NCBI GenBank assembly: GCA_946628415.1
Contig: CAMOWK010000003.1
Coordinates: 124,001 to 188,000, forward strand
DNA from: an uncultured Lachnospiraceae bacterium
GTDB lineage: Bacteria; Bacillota; Clostridia; Lachnospirales; Lachnospiraceae
Direction of reading: 5' to 3'
DNA: 64,000 nt
The position numbers and the translations under genes were made by a program. Below the pieces are notes generated by a model. It had not been told where the DNA came from, made no database searches, and worked only from the letters and a program-made list of their open reading frames with translations. This document shows positions 55,394 through 64,000 of this stretch, one piece after another (within the stretch, counting starts at the first letter, position 1; each line of letters starts with the position of its first letter).

Positions 55394-55427
55394 AAGAATT
55401 GCCTCCATTCAAAAATCATACCGTGCT

Positions 55428-55456
55428 ATATTAGCATAAAGAATAATAAGTATCAA
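55428..55456 (-). promoter_or_regulatory. Promoter of secG
   Basis: TTGATA and TAATAT with a 17-base spacer on the minus strand, in the 100-base gap after the GTPase fusion gene. Confidence 0.8.
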
Positions 55457-55492
55457 GCGATTTTTGCAATTTTATATTATTTTTTTAATAAT

Positions 55493-58135
55493 TCAGAATT
55501 CTTTCTCTATGAATCTCTCATTAAAATCATTCGTTTCATTTATAACTTTATCAATAAACTCTCTGGATGACATGATCATACTGTCCTTACTTCTTACTAT
55601 TAGCTGAACCATTCCGTCACTGGTAACAACAGTTATATCAAATTCCTTACTCTTAAGTCCGGTAAACCGTGCTATATACTGGTCGGCTGTTTCAGCCTGC
55701 TTAGTATAAACAATATGAACATTATCTTTTAAAAGAACTTCAGTTTTATGCCCAAAGACTTTATATGCATCAAACACAACAAGTATCTCTATTCCGGAAA
55801 CAGCTCTGTAATTACTGAGTATTTCAATCAGCCTGTCCCTTGCACCCGTAACATTGTCATTAATTATAAGTTCCTTCAGCTTGGGCCATGCATGAATAAG
55901 ATTGTAACCATCTATAAGGATTATCTTATCATGTGTCTCTTTCTTTTTCCCGGCACTTGTATTTACAGTCTTATTACGACTCTTTTCATAATAAAACTTT
56001 CTTTTATCTCCACTTTCTCTTCTGTTGGCATGTGAAGACCTGTTTATTATAGCATCAATTTCATCCAGTCCGATTGACATATCATAGTCAAATGTACCTC
56101 CCGCCGGCTTACTTACCGGATCAAAATGATCATTTATATTGTTATCAAACAAAACCGAATAAGGAAGATGCTTCATATCATCCACTTCATTCCACGGAAC
56201 AAAGTATCCGCTCCCTTTGGAACAGAATACCGAACCGGAAGGGTGTTCTACATCAAGATCAGGATCATAAGTGGTTTTTTCAAGTACTTCATCTTCATTA
56301 TGACACTTTAGATATCCCAGAAACCTGAATGTGATCAGCCCTTTTCCTGAAGTATATGATGAAAGATCTTCCTGATAGTTTCTTATACAAGAATAAGGAG
56401 CAGCGCCCTTAAGTTTACTGATTCCGTCTTTTTTAGAAACAAGGCTGGAGGAACCCGACATATTGTTTATATCATTCATAGCCTTTCCAACCATTTCGTC
56501 CGGAAGAGTAAGCGTATATTCAAGATAAGGTTCAAGAAGAACCCCCTTATCCTTCATCAGAGCCTGCCTTATTGCTCTTAACGCTGCTTCCCTCATATCT
56601 CCGCCTTCAGTATGCTTTATATGAGATTTTCCGTTTACTAAAGTAATCTTTACATCTGTAAGCCTGCCTCCTGTGAGTTTCCCAATAAGAAAGCCTCTGT
56701 TTTCCCCTTCTTTGATAGCTGAAATAATGCTGTTTTGATACTGTCCTGACAGCACATCATTACCAAGCTTGGAATCGATAATAATACCGCTTCCTGTTTT
56801 AAGCGGAGTAAGGAGAACATGAACCTCTGCATAGTGTTTAAGCGGTTCAAAGTGACCTATACCATAGCATTTATCGGATATTGTTTCTCTATATTCAACG
56901 CTTCCTTCTGAAAATGATATATCCATCCCGAATCTGCGTTTCATTTCAGAAGAAATAACTTCAAGCTGAATCGAACCCATCACACGGATAGTTACAGATT
57001 CATTTTTATTATCATGTGAAAGCATCAGCATAGGATCTTCATCAGCAAGTATACCAAGACTCTGCATAAGAGCGTCGGAAGATATATTCTGCATCGGAAC
57101 AACCGAATACTTTAGAAACGGTTCAAAACTTCTCTTCACGTTACTGATTTCATCGCCTATACCCAAGCCGGGATATGAGTTCTTTATACCCGTAACGCCG
57201 ACAACATCCCCCGGTAACGCTTCATTTACAGTTTCAAATCTGTCGCCGGAGTACTTCCTTATCTGACTGATTTTTTCACCCGGCAATATTTCCTGCCTTG
57301 TTGATATCTTTCCTGATGTAACTTTTAAAAATGTAACGCGTTCCTTTTTATCATCATATTTAATCTTAAAAACTCTGGCAGAGGACAACTCATCGCTTGG
57401 CTTAAATGAATTATAATCGGCACTTACCCCTGCCGGTTCAGATGCATTTGAATAATCATATAAATCAGCTGTATAGTTAGAAAGAAGGTTTATCAGTTCA
57501 TCGACACCTTCCATTTTAAGAGCAGAGCCCGGTATCGCAGGAATAACATTTCTTTCGAAAACAGCTTTTATAATAGTATCATCAGATATAATTCCTGTTT
57601 CCGTATACTCATCAAGAGCATCAATATCTCTTTCTGCTATCTCCTCATATAAAGAATCGTCTGTTTCCACATCATATATAACAATCCTGTCATCAGCTTT
57701 TAATACTGAATCTTTCACTTCATCGAAGCTGTATGGAGTAATGTCCATTTTATTAATAAAAATGATAACAGGAATACTATATTCATTGAGCAGTCTTAGC
57801 AGAGCCTTATCTCTTTCTGTGATAAGACTTATACTGCTTATTATCAGGACAGCATAATCAAGAACATCAAGAGTTCTCTCGGTTTCAGCCGTGAAATCGG
57901 TGTGTCCGGGAGTATCAAGAAGATATATCTCCGTATCACCAGCCTTAATCTTTGCAAGCTTAGAAAAAACAGTAATACCCCTCTCCCTTTCTATGGTATT
58001 ACTGTCAAAATAAGACATCCCCTTATCTACTCTTCCAAAACTTCTGATAATACCGCTTTTATAAAGCAATGCTTCTGAAAGAGTAGTCTTACCGGAATCA
58101 ACATTTGCAATTAAACCGACTGTTATCTTTTTCAT
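55493..58135 (-). CDS. TetM/EF-G-like ribosomal GTPase fused to a Rae1/YacP-type NYN endoribonuclease
   Basis: 880 residues in one frame. Residues 1-650 are an elongation factor G-like protein closest to ribosomal protection proteins: G1 ANVDSGKTTL (11-20), RERGITV, DTPGHTDF, NKMD, and domain IV/V segments (GIGHFEPLKHYAEVHVLLTP, PYLEYTLTLPDEMVGKAMNDI). After a charged linker, residues 730-880 are a NYN/PIN-like RNase domain of the YacP (Rae1) family, with acidic residues D742 (IDGYNLIH), D789 (VVFDAY), E815 and D818 (ETADQYIA), and D840 (TSDG). In Bacillus, Rae1 cuts mRNA in the ribosomal A site. The fusion would carry a nuclease to the ribosome (inference). Similar large GTPase proteins are known to me from Lachnospiraceae. 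The start overlaps the EamA gene stop by 4 bases. Confidence 0.93.
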   Translation of the reverse strand: MKKITVGLIANVDSGKTTLSEALLYKSGIIRSFGRVDKGMSYFDSNTIERERGITVFSKLAKIKAGDTEIYLLDTPGHTDFTAETERTLDVLDYAVLIISSISLITERDKALLRLLNEYSIPVIIFINKMDITPYSFDEVKDSVLKADDRIVIYDVETDDSLYEEIAERDIDALDEYTETGIISDDTIIKAVFERNVIPAIPGSALKMEGVDELINLLSNYTADLYDYSNASEPAGVSADYNSFKPSDELSSARVFKIKYDDKKERVTFLKVTSGKISTRQEILPGEKISQIRKYSGDRFETVNEALPGDVVGVTGIKNSYPGLGIGDEISNVKRSFEPFLKYSVVPMQNISSDALMQSLGILADEDPMLMLSHDNKNESVTIRVMGSIQLEVISSEMKRRFGMDISFSEGSVEYRETISDKCYGIGHFEPLKHYAEVHVLLTPLKTGSGIIIDSKLGNDVLSGQYQNSIISAIKEGENRGFLIGKLTGGRLTDVKITLVNGKSHIKHTEGGDMREAALRAIRQALMKDKGVLLEPYLEYTLTLPDEMVGKAMNDINNMSGSSSLVSKKDGISKLKGAAPYSCIRNYQEDLSSYTSGKGLITFRFLGYLKCHNEDEVLEKTTYDPDLDVEHPSGSVFCSKGSGYFVPWNEVDDMKHLPYSVLFDNNINDHFDPVSKPAGGTFDYDMSIGLDEIDAIINRSSHANRRESGDKRKFYYEKSRNKTVNTSAGKKKETHDKIILIDGYNLIHAWPKLKELIINDNVTGARDRLIEILSNYRAVSGIEILVVFDAYKVFGHKTEVLLKDNVHIVYTKQAETADQYIARFTGLKSKEFDITVVTSDGMVQLIVRSKDSMIMSSREFIDKVINETNDFNERFIEKEF

Positions 58136-59103
58136 TCTTTTTTTCTTTCGTTCTTCATCTCAGCTATCTGTGAAATAATTATAGCCGAAAACATTATAAC
58201 ACATCCAAGAGTCTCTCTAAGATTCATTGTATCATGAAGGATTATCGCCGCTGTTAAAACAGCAAATACGGATTCCATACACATAAGAAGCGATGCAACG
58301 GTTGCTTCAGTATACTTCTGTCCGACAATCTGAAAAGTATAGGCAACGCCGCAGCTCATTATACCGGAATAAAGAAGAGGTTTTGCAGCAATGAGAATAT
58401 TTCCCATATCAGGCTCTTCAAAAATAAACATAAGGATAAATGTAAGACTTCCCGATATAAGAAACTGCGCAAAAGAAATCTCAATGCCATCAATAGGACG
58501 ATCCTTGTCATTTGATACTTTCTCAATTATCAGTATATGGAAAGAATAAAAGATTGAGCAAATAAGCGCAAGTATATCTCCAAGATTTATACTGCTTATG
58601 TCTTTGGGATCAATACAGAGGAAATACAGTCCGGTAAATCCGAAAAACACGGAAATCCATGTCAGAAGGCTTACTCTTTTTCCAAAAAACAATCCAAAGA
58701 GCGGCACGAAAAACATATATAATGCAGTAATAAATGCAATTTTTCCGGCAGTTGAATAGTAAAACGCAAACTGCTGAAAATTACATGCGAAGAAAAATAT
58801 TAAGCCTATAATAAGACTGTACTTAATCTGTCTTTTATCAGTTTTTACTTTTTTTGCCGCATCAGTCGGTGAAACACCTTCTGAAATCAGTTTATTTTTC
58901 CTGATATTTCTTCGTACTACAACAAAAGGGAAAAGTACCAAAGCTCCCAGAAGAGTTCTTATTCCATTAAAGGTAAATGCATCTATACTCTCCATTCCTA
59001 CACTTTGAGCAACAAAAGAAGACCCCCATATTATTGCAGTCAGGAGGAGCATTATGATACCTTTCGGACTTGATTTGGTTTTTACTGTTTCTTTATTTGA
59101 CAT
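58132..59103 (-). CDS. EamA/DMT family transporter
   Basis: A 323-residue polytopic protein with about ten helices made of two EamA repeats. Hallmarks are IMLLLTAIIWGSSFVAQSVGM in repeat one and SGIMSCGVAYTFQIVGQKYTEATVASLLMCMESVFAV in repeat two. The substrate is unknown; amino acid or metabolite efflux is typical. No clear ribosome binding site precedes the ATG at 59103. It overlaps the following GTPase fusion gene by 4 bases, so the two are co-transcribed. Confidence 0.92.
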   Translation of the reverse strand: MSNKETVKTKSSPKGIIMLLLTAIIWGSSFVAQSVGMESIDAFTFNGIRTLLGALVLFPFVVVRRNIRKNKLISEGVSPTDAAKKVKTDKRQIKYSLIIGLIFFFACNFQQFAFYYSTAGKIAFITALYMFFVPLFGLFFGKRVSLLTWISVFFGFTGLYFLCIDPKDISSINLGDILALICSIFYSFHILIIEKVSNDKDRPIDGIEISFAQFLISGSLTFILMFIFEEPDMGNILIAAKPLLYSGIMSCGVAYTFQIVGQKYTEATVASLLMCMESVFAVLTAAIILHDTMNLRETLGCVIMFSAIIISQIAEMKNERKKE

Positions 59104-59248
59104 ATGTTTTAATAATCACGTTTTAAACTTATCTCTGCTACGAAACATGTTTTTTATAGTATAATTTTAATAGTGTTAAACTGTAGACATAATTATATAA
59201 GTAATAGTATTAACCTGTGTATAGTATAATATAGATATAAAAAAATCA

Positions 59249-59280
59249 AGAAAAAAGGAATCAGCCACTGAACTGATTCC
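59249..59280 (-). terminator. Terminator after mscL
   Basis: GGAATCAG and CTGATTCC form an eight-pair stem with an eight-base loop, followed on the minus strand by TTTTTTCTT. The 145 bases between it and the EamA start are AT-rich and contain several TATACT-like sequences but no -35 I can defend. Confidence 0.9.
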
Positions 59281-59307
59281 TTTTCATTATTTCAAAATGA
59301 TATTTAA

Positions 59308-59706
59308 TTATTTTTTCTCTTTAAGAAGGTCTCTGATCTCTGTAAGAAGAACTTCTTCTTTGGTTGGTTCAGGATCTTTTGCTTCCTCTTCTTCCTTCTT
59401 CTTTCCAAGTGTCATAAGCTTGTTCATAGCTTTGATCATTAAGAAAAGAATAAGAGCAACTATAAGGAAATTAACTATAGCTGATACAAAATCTCCCCAA
59501 AGAATTGCATTTCCTTCAGGACCCGGAAGCGGAATCTTTCCACCAAACTCTGTACCACCGAAAATACTGATAAGTGGTGTAATGAAATCATCTGTAAATG
59601 CTGAAACTATAGCTGTGAAAGCACCACCGATGATAACACCAATTGCCATGTCCATTACATTGCCCTTAAGAGCAAATTCCTTGAATTCCTTTAAAAAATT
59701 CTTCAT
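59308..59706 (-). CDS. mscL: Large-conductance mechanosensitive channel MscL
   Basis: Pentameric channel that opens under membrane tension during osmotic downshock. The N-terminal amphipathic helix and first pore helix (FKEFALKGNVMDMAIGVIIGGAF) and the second helix (NAILWGDFVSAIVNFLIVALILFLMIK) are clear, followed by the charged C-terminal bundle (RDLLKEKK). 132 residues is normal. It has its own promoter and terminator, so it is a single-gene unit. Confidence 0.97.
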   Translation of the reverse strand: MKNFLKEFKEFALKGNVMDMAIGVIIGGAFTAIVSAFTDDFITPLISIFGGTEFGGKIPLPGPEGNAILWGDFVSAIVNFLIVALILFLMIKAMNKLMTLGKKKEEEEAKDPEPTKEEVLLTEIRDLLKEKK

Positions 59707-59760
59707 AAGTAACCTCCCGTTATGTTATTTTATGATTTTGATTCTACCAAAATCCAGTAC

Positions 59761-59769
59761 ATTATAGCA
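59761..59769 (-). promoter_or_regulatory. Extended -10 promoter of mscL
   Basis: TGCTATAAT on the minus strand is an extended -10 element 55 bases before the mscL start. No good -35 is present at the normal distance; TTGTGG lies 20 bases away. No terminator of the hyd operon is seen in the gap. Confidence 0.6.
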
Positions 59770-59816
59770 CAATTAAAGAGCTTTAACCACAAGTAATTAA
59801 GCAGAATATCGCCGAT

Positions 59817-61577
59817 TTAGAACACATTGAAACGCTCTTTCGGAGAATATGTCGTATGCAGTAATTCTTCAGCCTTTTCACTGCCGGGTTCACCAAGGAA
59901 ATCAGAATACAGTTTCTGTATCTGGCTGTTTTCAGATGAAACACGAAGCGGCATAAGAGTATCTTCATCATAAAGCGCTTTCATACGAAGCTCTTTATAA
60001 CCGTAACCAAGGCGTCCGTTCTTTTTTGAAGAAGGTATGATTGACTGTCCGCCACCATTGATACATCCCCCCGGACAACCCATTATCTCTATAAAGGTGT
60101 AAGGTGATTTTCCTTCTTTAACGTCAATAAGAAGAGGTTTTGCTGCCGTCATACTTGAAGCTATTGCTATTTTAATCTTTTTATCGCCAAGCTCCACTTC
60201 GGCTTCCTTAACGCCTTCCATACCTCTGCACGCCATAAAGTCTACATTTTCAAGCTTCTTTCCGTCAAGCTTCTGCTTTACGGTTCTTACAGCTGCTTCC
60301 ATAACACCGCCGGTAGCACCGAAGATAACACCGGCTCCTGTATATTCGCCCATAAGATCCTGGTCAAATGTATCGTCAGGAAGTTCATCCCAGTCAATGC
60401 CAAACATTTTTATTAGCTTTGCACATTCTCTTGTAGTAAGAACAGCGTCTACATCAGGATACTCACCTTTTACATTTTCAGGCTTAATTATCTCGCTCTT
60501 CTTTGCAATACAAGGCATTATAGATACAACATATATATCCTTCGGATCAATACCGTTCTTTTCTGCCCAATAACTCTTAACTATAGCTCCAAACATCATA
60601 TGAGGAGATTTAGCCGAACTAAGATGCGGAAGGAGTTCAGGGAACTGATATTCTATATATCTGACCCATCCCGGTGAACAGGATGTAAACATCGGAAGCG
60701 TTCCGCCTTCAGTAATTCTCTTAAGAAGTTCCGTTCCCTCTTCCATAATGGTAAGGTCTGCTCCGAAGTTGGTATCATATACCCTGTCAAAACCACAGGC
60801 TTTAAGAGCTGCCGCCATCTTTCCTGTAACTCTCGTTCCTATAGGCATTCCGAATTCTTCGCCAAGTGAAGCCCTTACAGCAGGAGCCGTCTGAACGATA
60901 ACAGTTTTGGACGGGTCATTTAAAGCGTCAATAACATAGTGAATGTCTTCTTTTTCCGTCAAAGCACCAACAGGGCAATTAATAACGCACTGTCCGCACT
61001 GCATACAGTTAACATCATTAAATCCCTTATCAAGAACTGGACCTACCTTTGTGTTGAAGCCCCTGTTCTGAAGTCCAAGTACTCCAAGCCCCTGAACCTT
61101 TTTACAGGTCTCAATACATCTGCCGCAAAGAACACATTTGCTGGTATCACGAACAATTCCCGGGCTGGCATCTTCAAATGTCGGTTTTGTATGCTCTCCT
61201 TCGAATTTGTTCTCACGAACTCCCAGCTCCTCGCAAAGCGTCTGAAGCTCACAGTTCTGGTTCCTTTTACATGAAAGGCAGTTCTTATTATGATTTGACA
61301 TGATAAGCTGGACGGTGTTCTTACGTCCTTTCAATGCTCTTTCGGAATTGGTAAATACCTCCATTCCTTCTGCTACAGGCGTTGTACATGCAGAAAGAAG
61401 TGCACGTCCGTTCTTTACTTCTACAAGGCAAACCCTGCAGGCACCTGATTTATTGATATCTTTAAGATAACAAAGTGTGGGAATATGGATCCCGTTTTCA
61501 CGAGCAACTTCAAGTATAGTCTTTCCTGCCTCTGCTGTGATGTCTTTTCCGTTTATTTTAAGATTTACTGTAGCCAT
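59817..61577 (-). CDS. hydA: [FeFe]-hydrogenase catalytic subunit
   Basis: The H2-evolving subunit of a trimeric, probably electron-bifurcating hydrogenase (NAD and ferredoxin as partners). The N-terminal 2Fe-2S domain has CYLKDINKSGACRVC and SACTTP. A His-ligated 4Fe-4S motif is in HNKNCLSCKRNQNCELQ. Two 4Fe-4S motifs follow (CVLCGRCIETCKK and CMQCGQCVINCP). The H-cluster signatures are TSCSPGW, MPCIAKKSE and EIMGCPGGCINGGG. 586 residues fits the M3-type group A3 enzyme. GGGGGTGAG precedes the ATG. It is the last gene of the hydC-hydB-hydA operon. Confidence 0.96.
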   Translation of the reverse strand: MATVNLKINGKDITAEAGKTILEVARENGIHIPTLCYLKDINKSGACRVCLVEVKNGRALLSACTTPVAEGMEVFTNSERALKGRKNTVQLIMSNHNKNCLSCKRNQNCELQTLCEELGVRENKFEGEHTKPTFEDASPGIVRDTSKCVLCGRCIETCKKVQGLGVLGLQNRGFNTKVGPVLDKGFNDVNCMQCGQCVINCPVGALTEKEDIHYVIDALNDPSKTVIVQTAPAVRASLGEEFGMPIGTRVTGKMAAALKACGFDRVYDTNFGADLTIMEEGTELLKRITEGGTLPMFTSCSPGWVRYIEYQFPELLPHLSSAKSPHMMFGAIVKSYWAEKNGIDPKDIYVVSIMPCIAKKSEIIKPENVKGEYPDVDAVLTTRECAKLIKMFGIDWDELPDDTFDQDLMGEYTGAGVIFGATGGVMEAAVRTVKQKLDGKKLENVDFMACRGMEGVKEAEVELGDKKIKIAIASSMTAAKPLLIDVKEGKSPYTFIEIMGCPGGCINGGGQSIIPSSKKNGRLGYGYKELRMKALYDEDTLMPLRVSSENSQIQKLYSDFLGEPGSEKAEELLHTTYSPKERFNVF

Positions 61578-61589
61578 ATTCTCACCCCC

Positions 61590-63491
61590 TTACTTTCTTT
61601 CAACAGCACCAAAGCGGCATGCAGAGATACATGTACCGCACTTGATACATTTTTCTTTATTGATAACATATGGCTCTTTACCCGGAACACCACTTATGCA
61701 GTTAACAGGGCAATTCCTAGCGCAAAGAGAACATTTCTTACATTTATCAGGGTTAATCTCATAAGTAAGAAGTTTCTTGCAGACTCCTGCAGGGCATCTC
61801 TTCTCAAGAATATGTGCTTCGTATTCTTCTCTGAAATTCTTAAGTGTTGAAAGTATAGGGTTAGGCGCTGTCTGACCAAGTCCGCAAAGAGCAGTATCTT
61901 TAATCTCATAGCAAAGCTGCTCCATCTCATCCAGCATTTCAAGAGTACCTTCACCCTCAGTAATCTTCGTTAACATTTCGAGAAGTCTCTTGGTTCCGAT
62001 ACGACAAGGAGAACATTTTCCACATGATTCATCACAAATGAATTCCATATAGAACTTAGCTACATCAACCATACAGTTATCTTCGTCAAGTACAATCATA
62101 CCACCGGAACCCATCATCGAGCCGGCAGCAATAAGATTCTCGTAATCTATAGGAGTGTCAAGTTCATTCTCGGTAAGACATCCTCCGGAAGGGCCTCCCG
62201 TCTGAACAGCCTTAAACTTCTTGCCGTTTGGACAGCCGCCGCCGATATCATAGATGATCTCTCTAAGTGTCGTACCCATAGGTATTTCCACAAGACCTGT
62301 ATTTACGATATTACCACCAAGCGCAAATACTTTGGTTCCTTTTGATTTTTCGGTTCCAATACTCGAATACCACTCAGCACCGTTATTAATAATCTGGGCT
62401 ACATTTGCAAGGGTCTCAACGTTATTGATGGATGTAGGCTTGCCCCATACGCCCGCAACAGCCGGGAAAGGAGGCTTAGGTGTAGGCATACCTCTTTTAC
62501 CTTCTATGGAAGCTATAAGAGCAGTCTCTTCACCACAGACAAATGCACCCGCTCCGAGTCTTATCTCTATATCAAAATCAAAACCGGAATCAAAAATATT
62601 TCTGCCGAGAAGTCCAAGTTCCCTTGCCTGATCAAGCGCTATACGAAGTCTGTTTACAGCTATAGGATATTCTGCCCTGATATATACATAGCCCTGATTC
62701 GCTCCAACAGCATAAGCCATGATAGTCATACCTTCTATAATGGCGTGAGGATCACCTTCAAGGATGGAACGATCCATAAATGCACCCGGATCACCTTCAT
62801 CAGCATTACAGATAACGTACTTTTCATTGCCCGGCTGATCCTTTTCAAACTGCCATTTAAGCCCTGAAGGGAAACCGGCACCACCTCGTCCGCGAAGTCC
62901 TGAAGCTTTCATAACATCTATAACTTCCTGTGGTGTCATGGATTTAAGAACTTTACCGAGAGCAGTATATCCATCTACCGCAATATACTCATAAATGTCT
63001 TCCGGATTAAGCTTTCCACAGTTACGAAGAGCAATTCTTTCCTGTTTTTCATAGAACTTTATCTTACTGATATCTTTAATTACTTCTTTTGTTTCAGGGT
63101 CTATATCCGTAAGCTGCAGTTCTTCAACCACCTCACCGCCTATAAGATGATCGGTAACTATCCTTTCAGCATCTTCAGGCGTAACATGGCTGTAGAAAAC
63201 CTCATCAGGATAAATTGCAACTATAGGGCCTTTCTGACACAGGCCAAAACAACCTGTTTTTATAACATTTACTTTATCTGCAATACCGTATTTCTCACAA
63301 TTTTCTATAAGAGCATCGCCTATGGCAGGTGAATTGGATGCCGTACATCCTGTACCTGCGCAATAAAGAACATTGTAATGAACCTTATCTTTAGAATTTC
63401 TTGCAAGAATATATTCTTCATCTTCTTCACGTAAAGCCACTTTATAAAGGTGGTCTTCACGCAAATCCTGTAATTCCTGGATACTTTTCAT
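61590..63491 (-). CDS. hydB: NADH-binding flavoprotein subunit of the hydrogenase (NuoF-like)
   Basis: 633 residues. An N-terminal thioredoxin-like 2Fe-2S domain (CAGTGCTASNSPAI, CFGLCQKGP) precedes the NuoF core: GRGGAGFPSGLKW (NADH/FMN site), ICNADEGDPGAFMDR, an SLBB section and the 4Fe-4S motif ESCGKCSPCRIGTKR. The C-terminal extension holds two ferredoxin clusters (PDKCKKCSLCARNCPVNC and KEKCIKCGTCISACRFG). The extra ferredoxin domain and N-terminal cluster match HydB of bifurcating hydrogenases. AAAGGAGG precedes the ATG. Confidence 0.95.
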   Translation of the reverse strand: MKSIQELQDLREDHLYKVALREEDEEYILARNSKDKVHYNVLYCAGTGCTASNSPAIGDALIENCEKYGIADKVNVIKTGCFGLCQKGPIVAIYPDEVFYSHVTPEDAERIVTDHLIGGEVVEELQLTDIDPETKEVIKDISKIKFYEKQERIALRNCGKLNPEDIYEYIAVDGYTALGKVLKSMTPQEVIDVMKASGLRGRGGAGFPSGLKWQFEKDQPGNEKYVICNADEGDPGAFMDRSILEGDPHAIIEGMTIMAYAVGANQGYVYIRAEYPIAVNRLRIALDQARELGLLGRNIFDSGFDFDIEIRLGAGAFVCGEETALIASIEGKRGMPTPKPPFPAVAGVWGKPTSINNVETLANVAQIINNGAEWYSSIGTEKSKGTKVFALGGNIVNTGLVEIPMGTTLREIIYDIGGGCPNGKKFKAVQTGGPSGGCLTENELDTPIDYENLIAAGSMMGSGGMIVLDEDNCMVDVAKFYMEFICDESCGKCSPCRIGTKRLLEMLTKITEGEGTLEMLDEMEQLCYEIKDTALCGLGQTAPNPILSTLKNFREEYEAHILEKRCPAGVCKKLLTYEINPDKCKKCSLCARNCPVNCISGVPGKEPYVINKEKCIKCGTCISACRFGAVERK

Positions 63492-63503
63492 GATAACCCT
63501 CCT

Positions 63504-64000
63504 TTACGCTTTACCAGCCTTTTTTTCTTCTTCTATGATAAGCTTTATAGCCTTAAGCATCTTGTTATCTTTAGTGGCATCACCGATAACCTTACCATCA
63601 ATAACCGCAACAGGCGCAAGACCGCATGCACCAAGACATCTTGTCGCATCAAGAGAAAACATACCGTCACTGCTTGTACCGTTAACAGGTGCTCCCGTAA
63701 GCTCGGTAGCCTGATCTATAAGCTTCTGTCCACCTTTTACATAGCACGCTGTACCAAGACATACATTTATGACATGTTTACCCTTTGGCTCTGTAGTAAA
63801 CTGTGCATAAAACATAACAACCCCATAAACTTCAGCAACACTTGTTCCGGTTGCATCCGCAATCTTCTCCATTGCTTCAAAAGGAATATACCCCAGCTCC
63901 TCCTGAACATCATGAAGCATGACTATGACAGGTCCCGGTTCATTTATATGCCTGTCAACAATGGCATCTATCATAGATAAAGATGCCTGATTAAGTCTCT
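63504..64000 (-). CDS. hydC: Hydrogenase subunit HydC (NuoE-like), 5' end beyond window
   Basis: A 2Fe-2S thioredoxin-like subunit that passes electrons between HydB and partners. The cluster cysteines are in CLGTACYVKGG and CLGACGLAP; the N-terminal helical segment is VMLHDVQEELGYIP. An ATG at 63974 has no ribosome binding site, and the reading frame continues open to the right edge (RLNQASLS before it), so the true start is probably outside the window. The stop is 12 bases before the hydB start. The typical length is 155-170 residues. Confidence 0.92.
   Translation of the reverse strand, partial: RLNQASLSMIDAIVDRHINEPGPVIVMLHDVQEELGYIPFEAMEKIADATGTSVAEVYGVVMFYAQFTTEPKGKHVINVCLGTACYVKGGQKLIDQATELTGAPVNGTSSDGMFSLDATRCLGACGLAPVAVIDGKVIGDATKDNKMLKAIKLIIEEEKKAGKA

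Noticed and set aside
55493..58135. Simple tetracycline resistance gene
   Set aside because: TetM-like motifs are present, but the protein has a fused RNase domain and lies in a chromosomal housekeeping cluster without a leader peptide or mobile context; resistance cannot be claimed.

Overview
The window is a dense, AT-rich stretch of housekeeping chromosome from an anaerobic Firmicute, most likely a Lachnospiraceae-type Clostridium. Pointers to this are the HisZ plus short-HisG pair, RecU, SepF/ZapA/DivIVA-type division proteins, the Prp protease next to an L27 with a cleavable N-terminal extension, strong AGGAGG-type ribosome binding sites, a MutL with the endonuclease motif, and an electron-bifurcating-type [FeFe]-hydrogenase operon. 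Almost every gene lies on the minus strand; only lexA and one tRNA-Leu are on the plus strand. I see no prophage, transposase, CRISPR array or integrated element.

Layout from left to right (transcription mostly runs right to left). Positions 1-10050 hold an envelope and division cluster, in transcription order radC, mreC, mreD, mrdA (PBP2), rodA, mgsA, a D,D-carboxypeptidase, an orphan HlyD-like adaptor, yggS and sepF; mreB is absent from its usual place. Positions 10111-21035 hold tRNA modification and DNA repair genes (ynbB-type PLP enzyme, miaA, mutL, mutS, miaB, nadE, recU). Positions 21057-28387 hold ribosome and GTPase genes (RluA-type pseudouridine synthase, a small membrane protein, an RsmF-type methyltransferase, a TPR protein, nadD, yhbY, obg, and the rplU-prp-rpmA operon with its leader). 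Then come alaS, a 43-residue membrane protein overlooked by length filters, and a histidine operon (hisZ-hisG-hisD-hisB-hisIE). The last his gene carries a degenerate HisF-like domain in front of HisI-HisE. lexA is divergent from this operon over a perfect palindrome.

Positions 37300-42437 hold an unknown protein, an HD-GYP protein, rsfS, yqeK, galE, tRNA-Leu(CAA), a class B-type sortase and a Nudix hydrolase. Positions 42536-50421 hold a second SEDS-PBP pair (ftsW-type plus transpeptidase), a U32 protein, zapA, ruvB, ruvA and a DivIVA-domain protein. Positions 50529-58135 are a translation quality-control neighbourhood: tmRNA, a membrane protein with a low-complexity tail, a YprB-like exonuclease, smpB, rnr, secG, and an 880-residue protein that joins a TetM/EF-G-like ribosomal GTPase to a Rae1/YacP-type NYN endoribonuclease domain. 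The right end holds an EamA transporter, mscL and hydA-hydB-hydC, the last cut by the window edge.

The most unusual object is the GTPase-Rae1 fusion beside the trans-translation genes; it suggests a factor that enters the ribosomal A site and cuts mRNA there. Other points of interest are the degenerate HisF domain on HisIE, the LexA palindrome between lexA and hisZ, the 260-residue insertion in PBP2, and the GTG start that gives L27 its Prp-cleavable extension. All functional calls are from reading the sequence; no database search was run.
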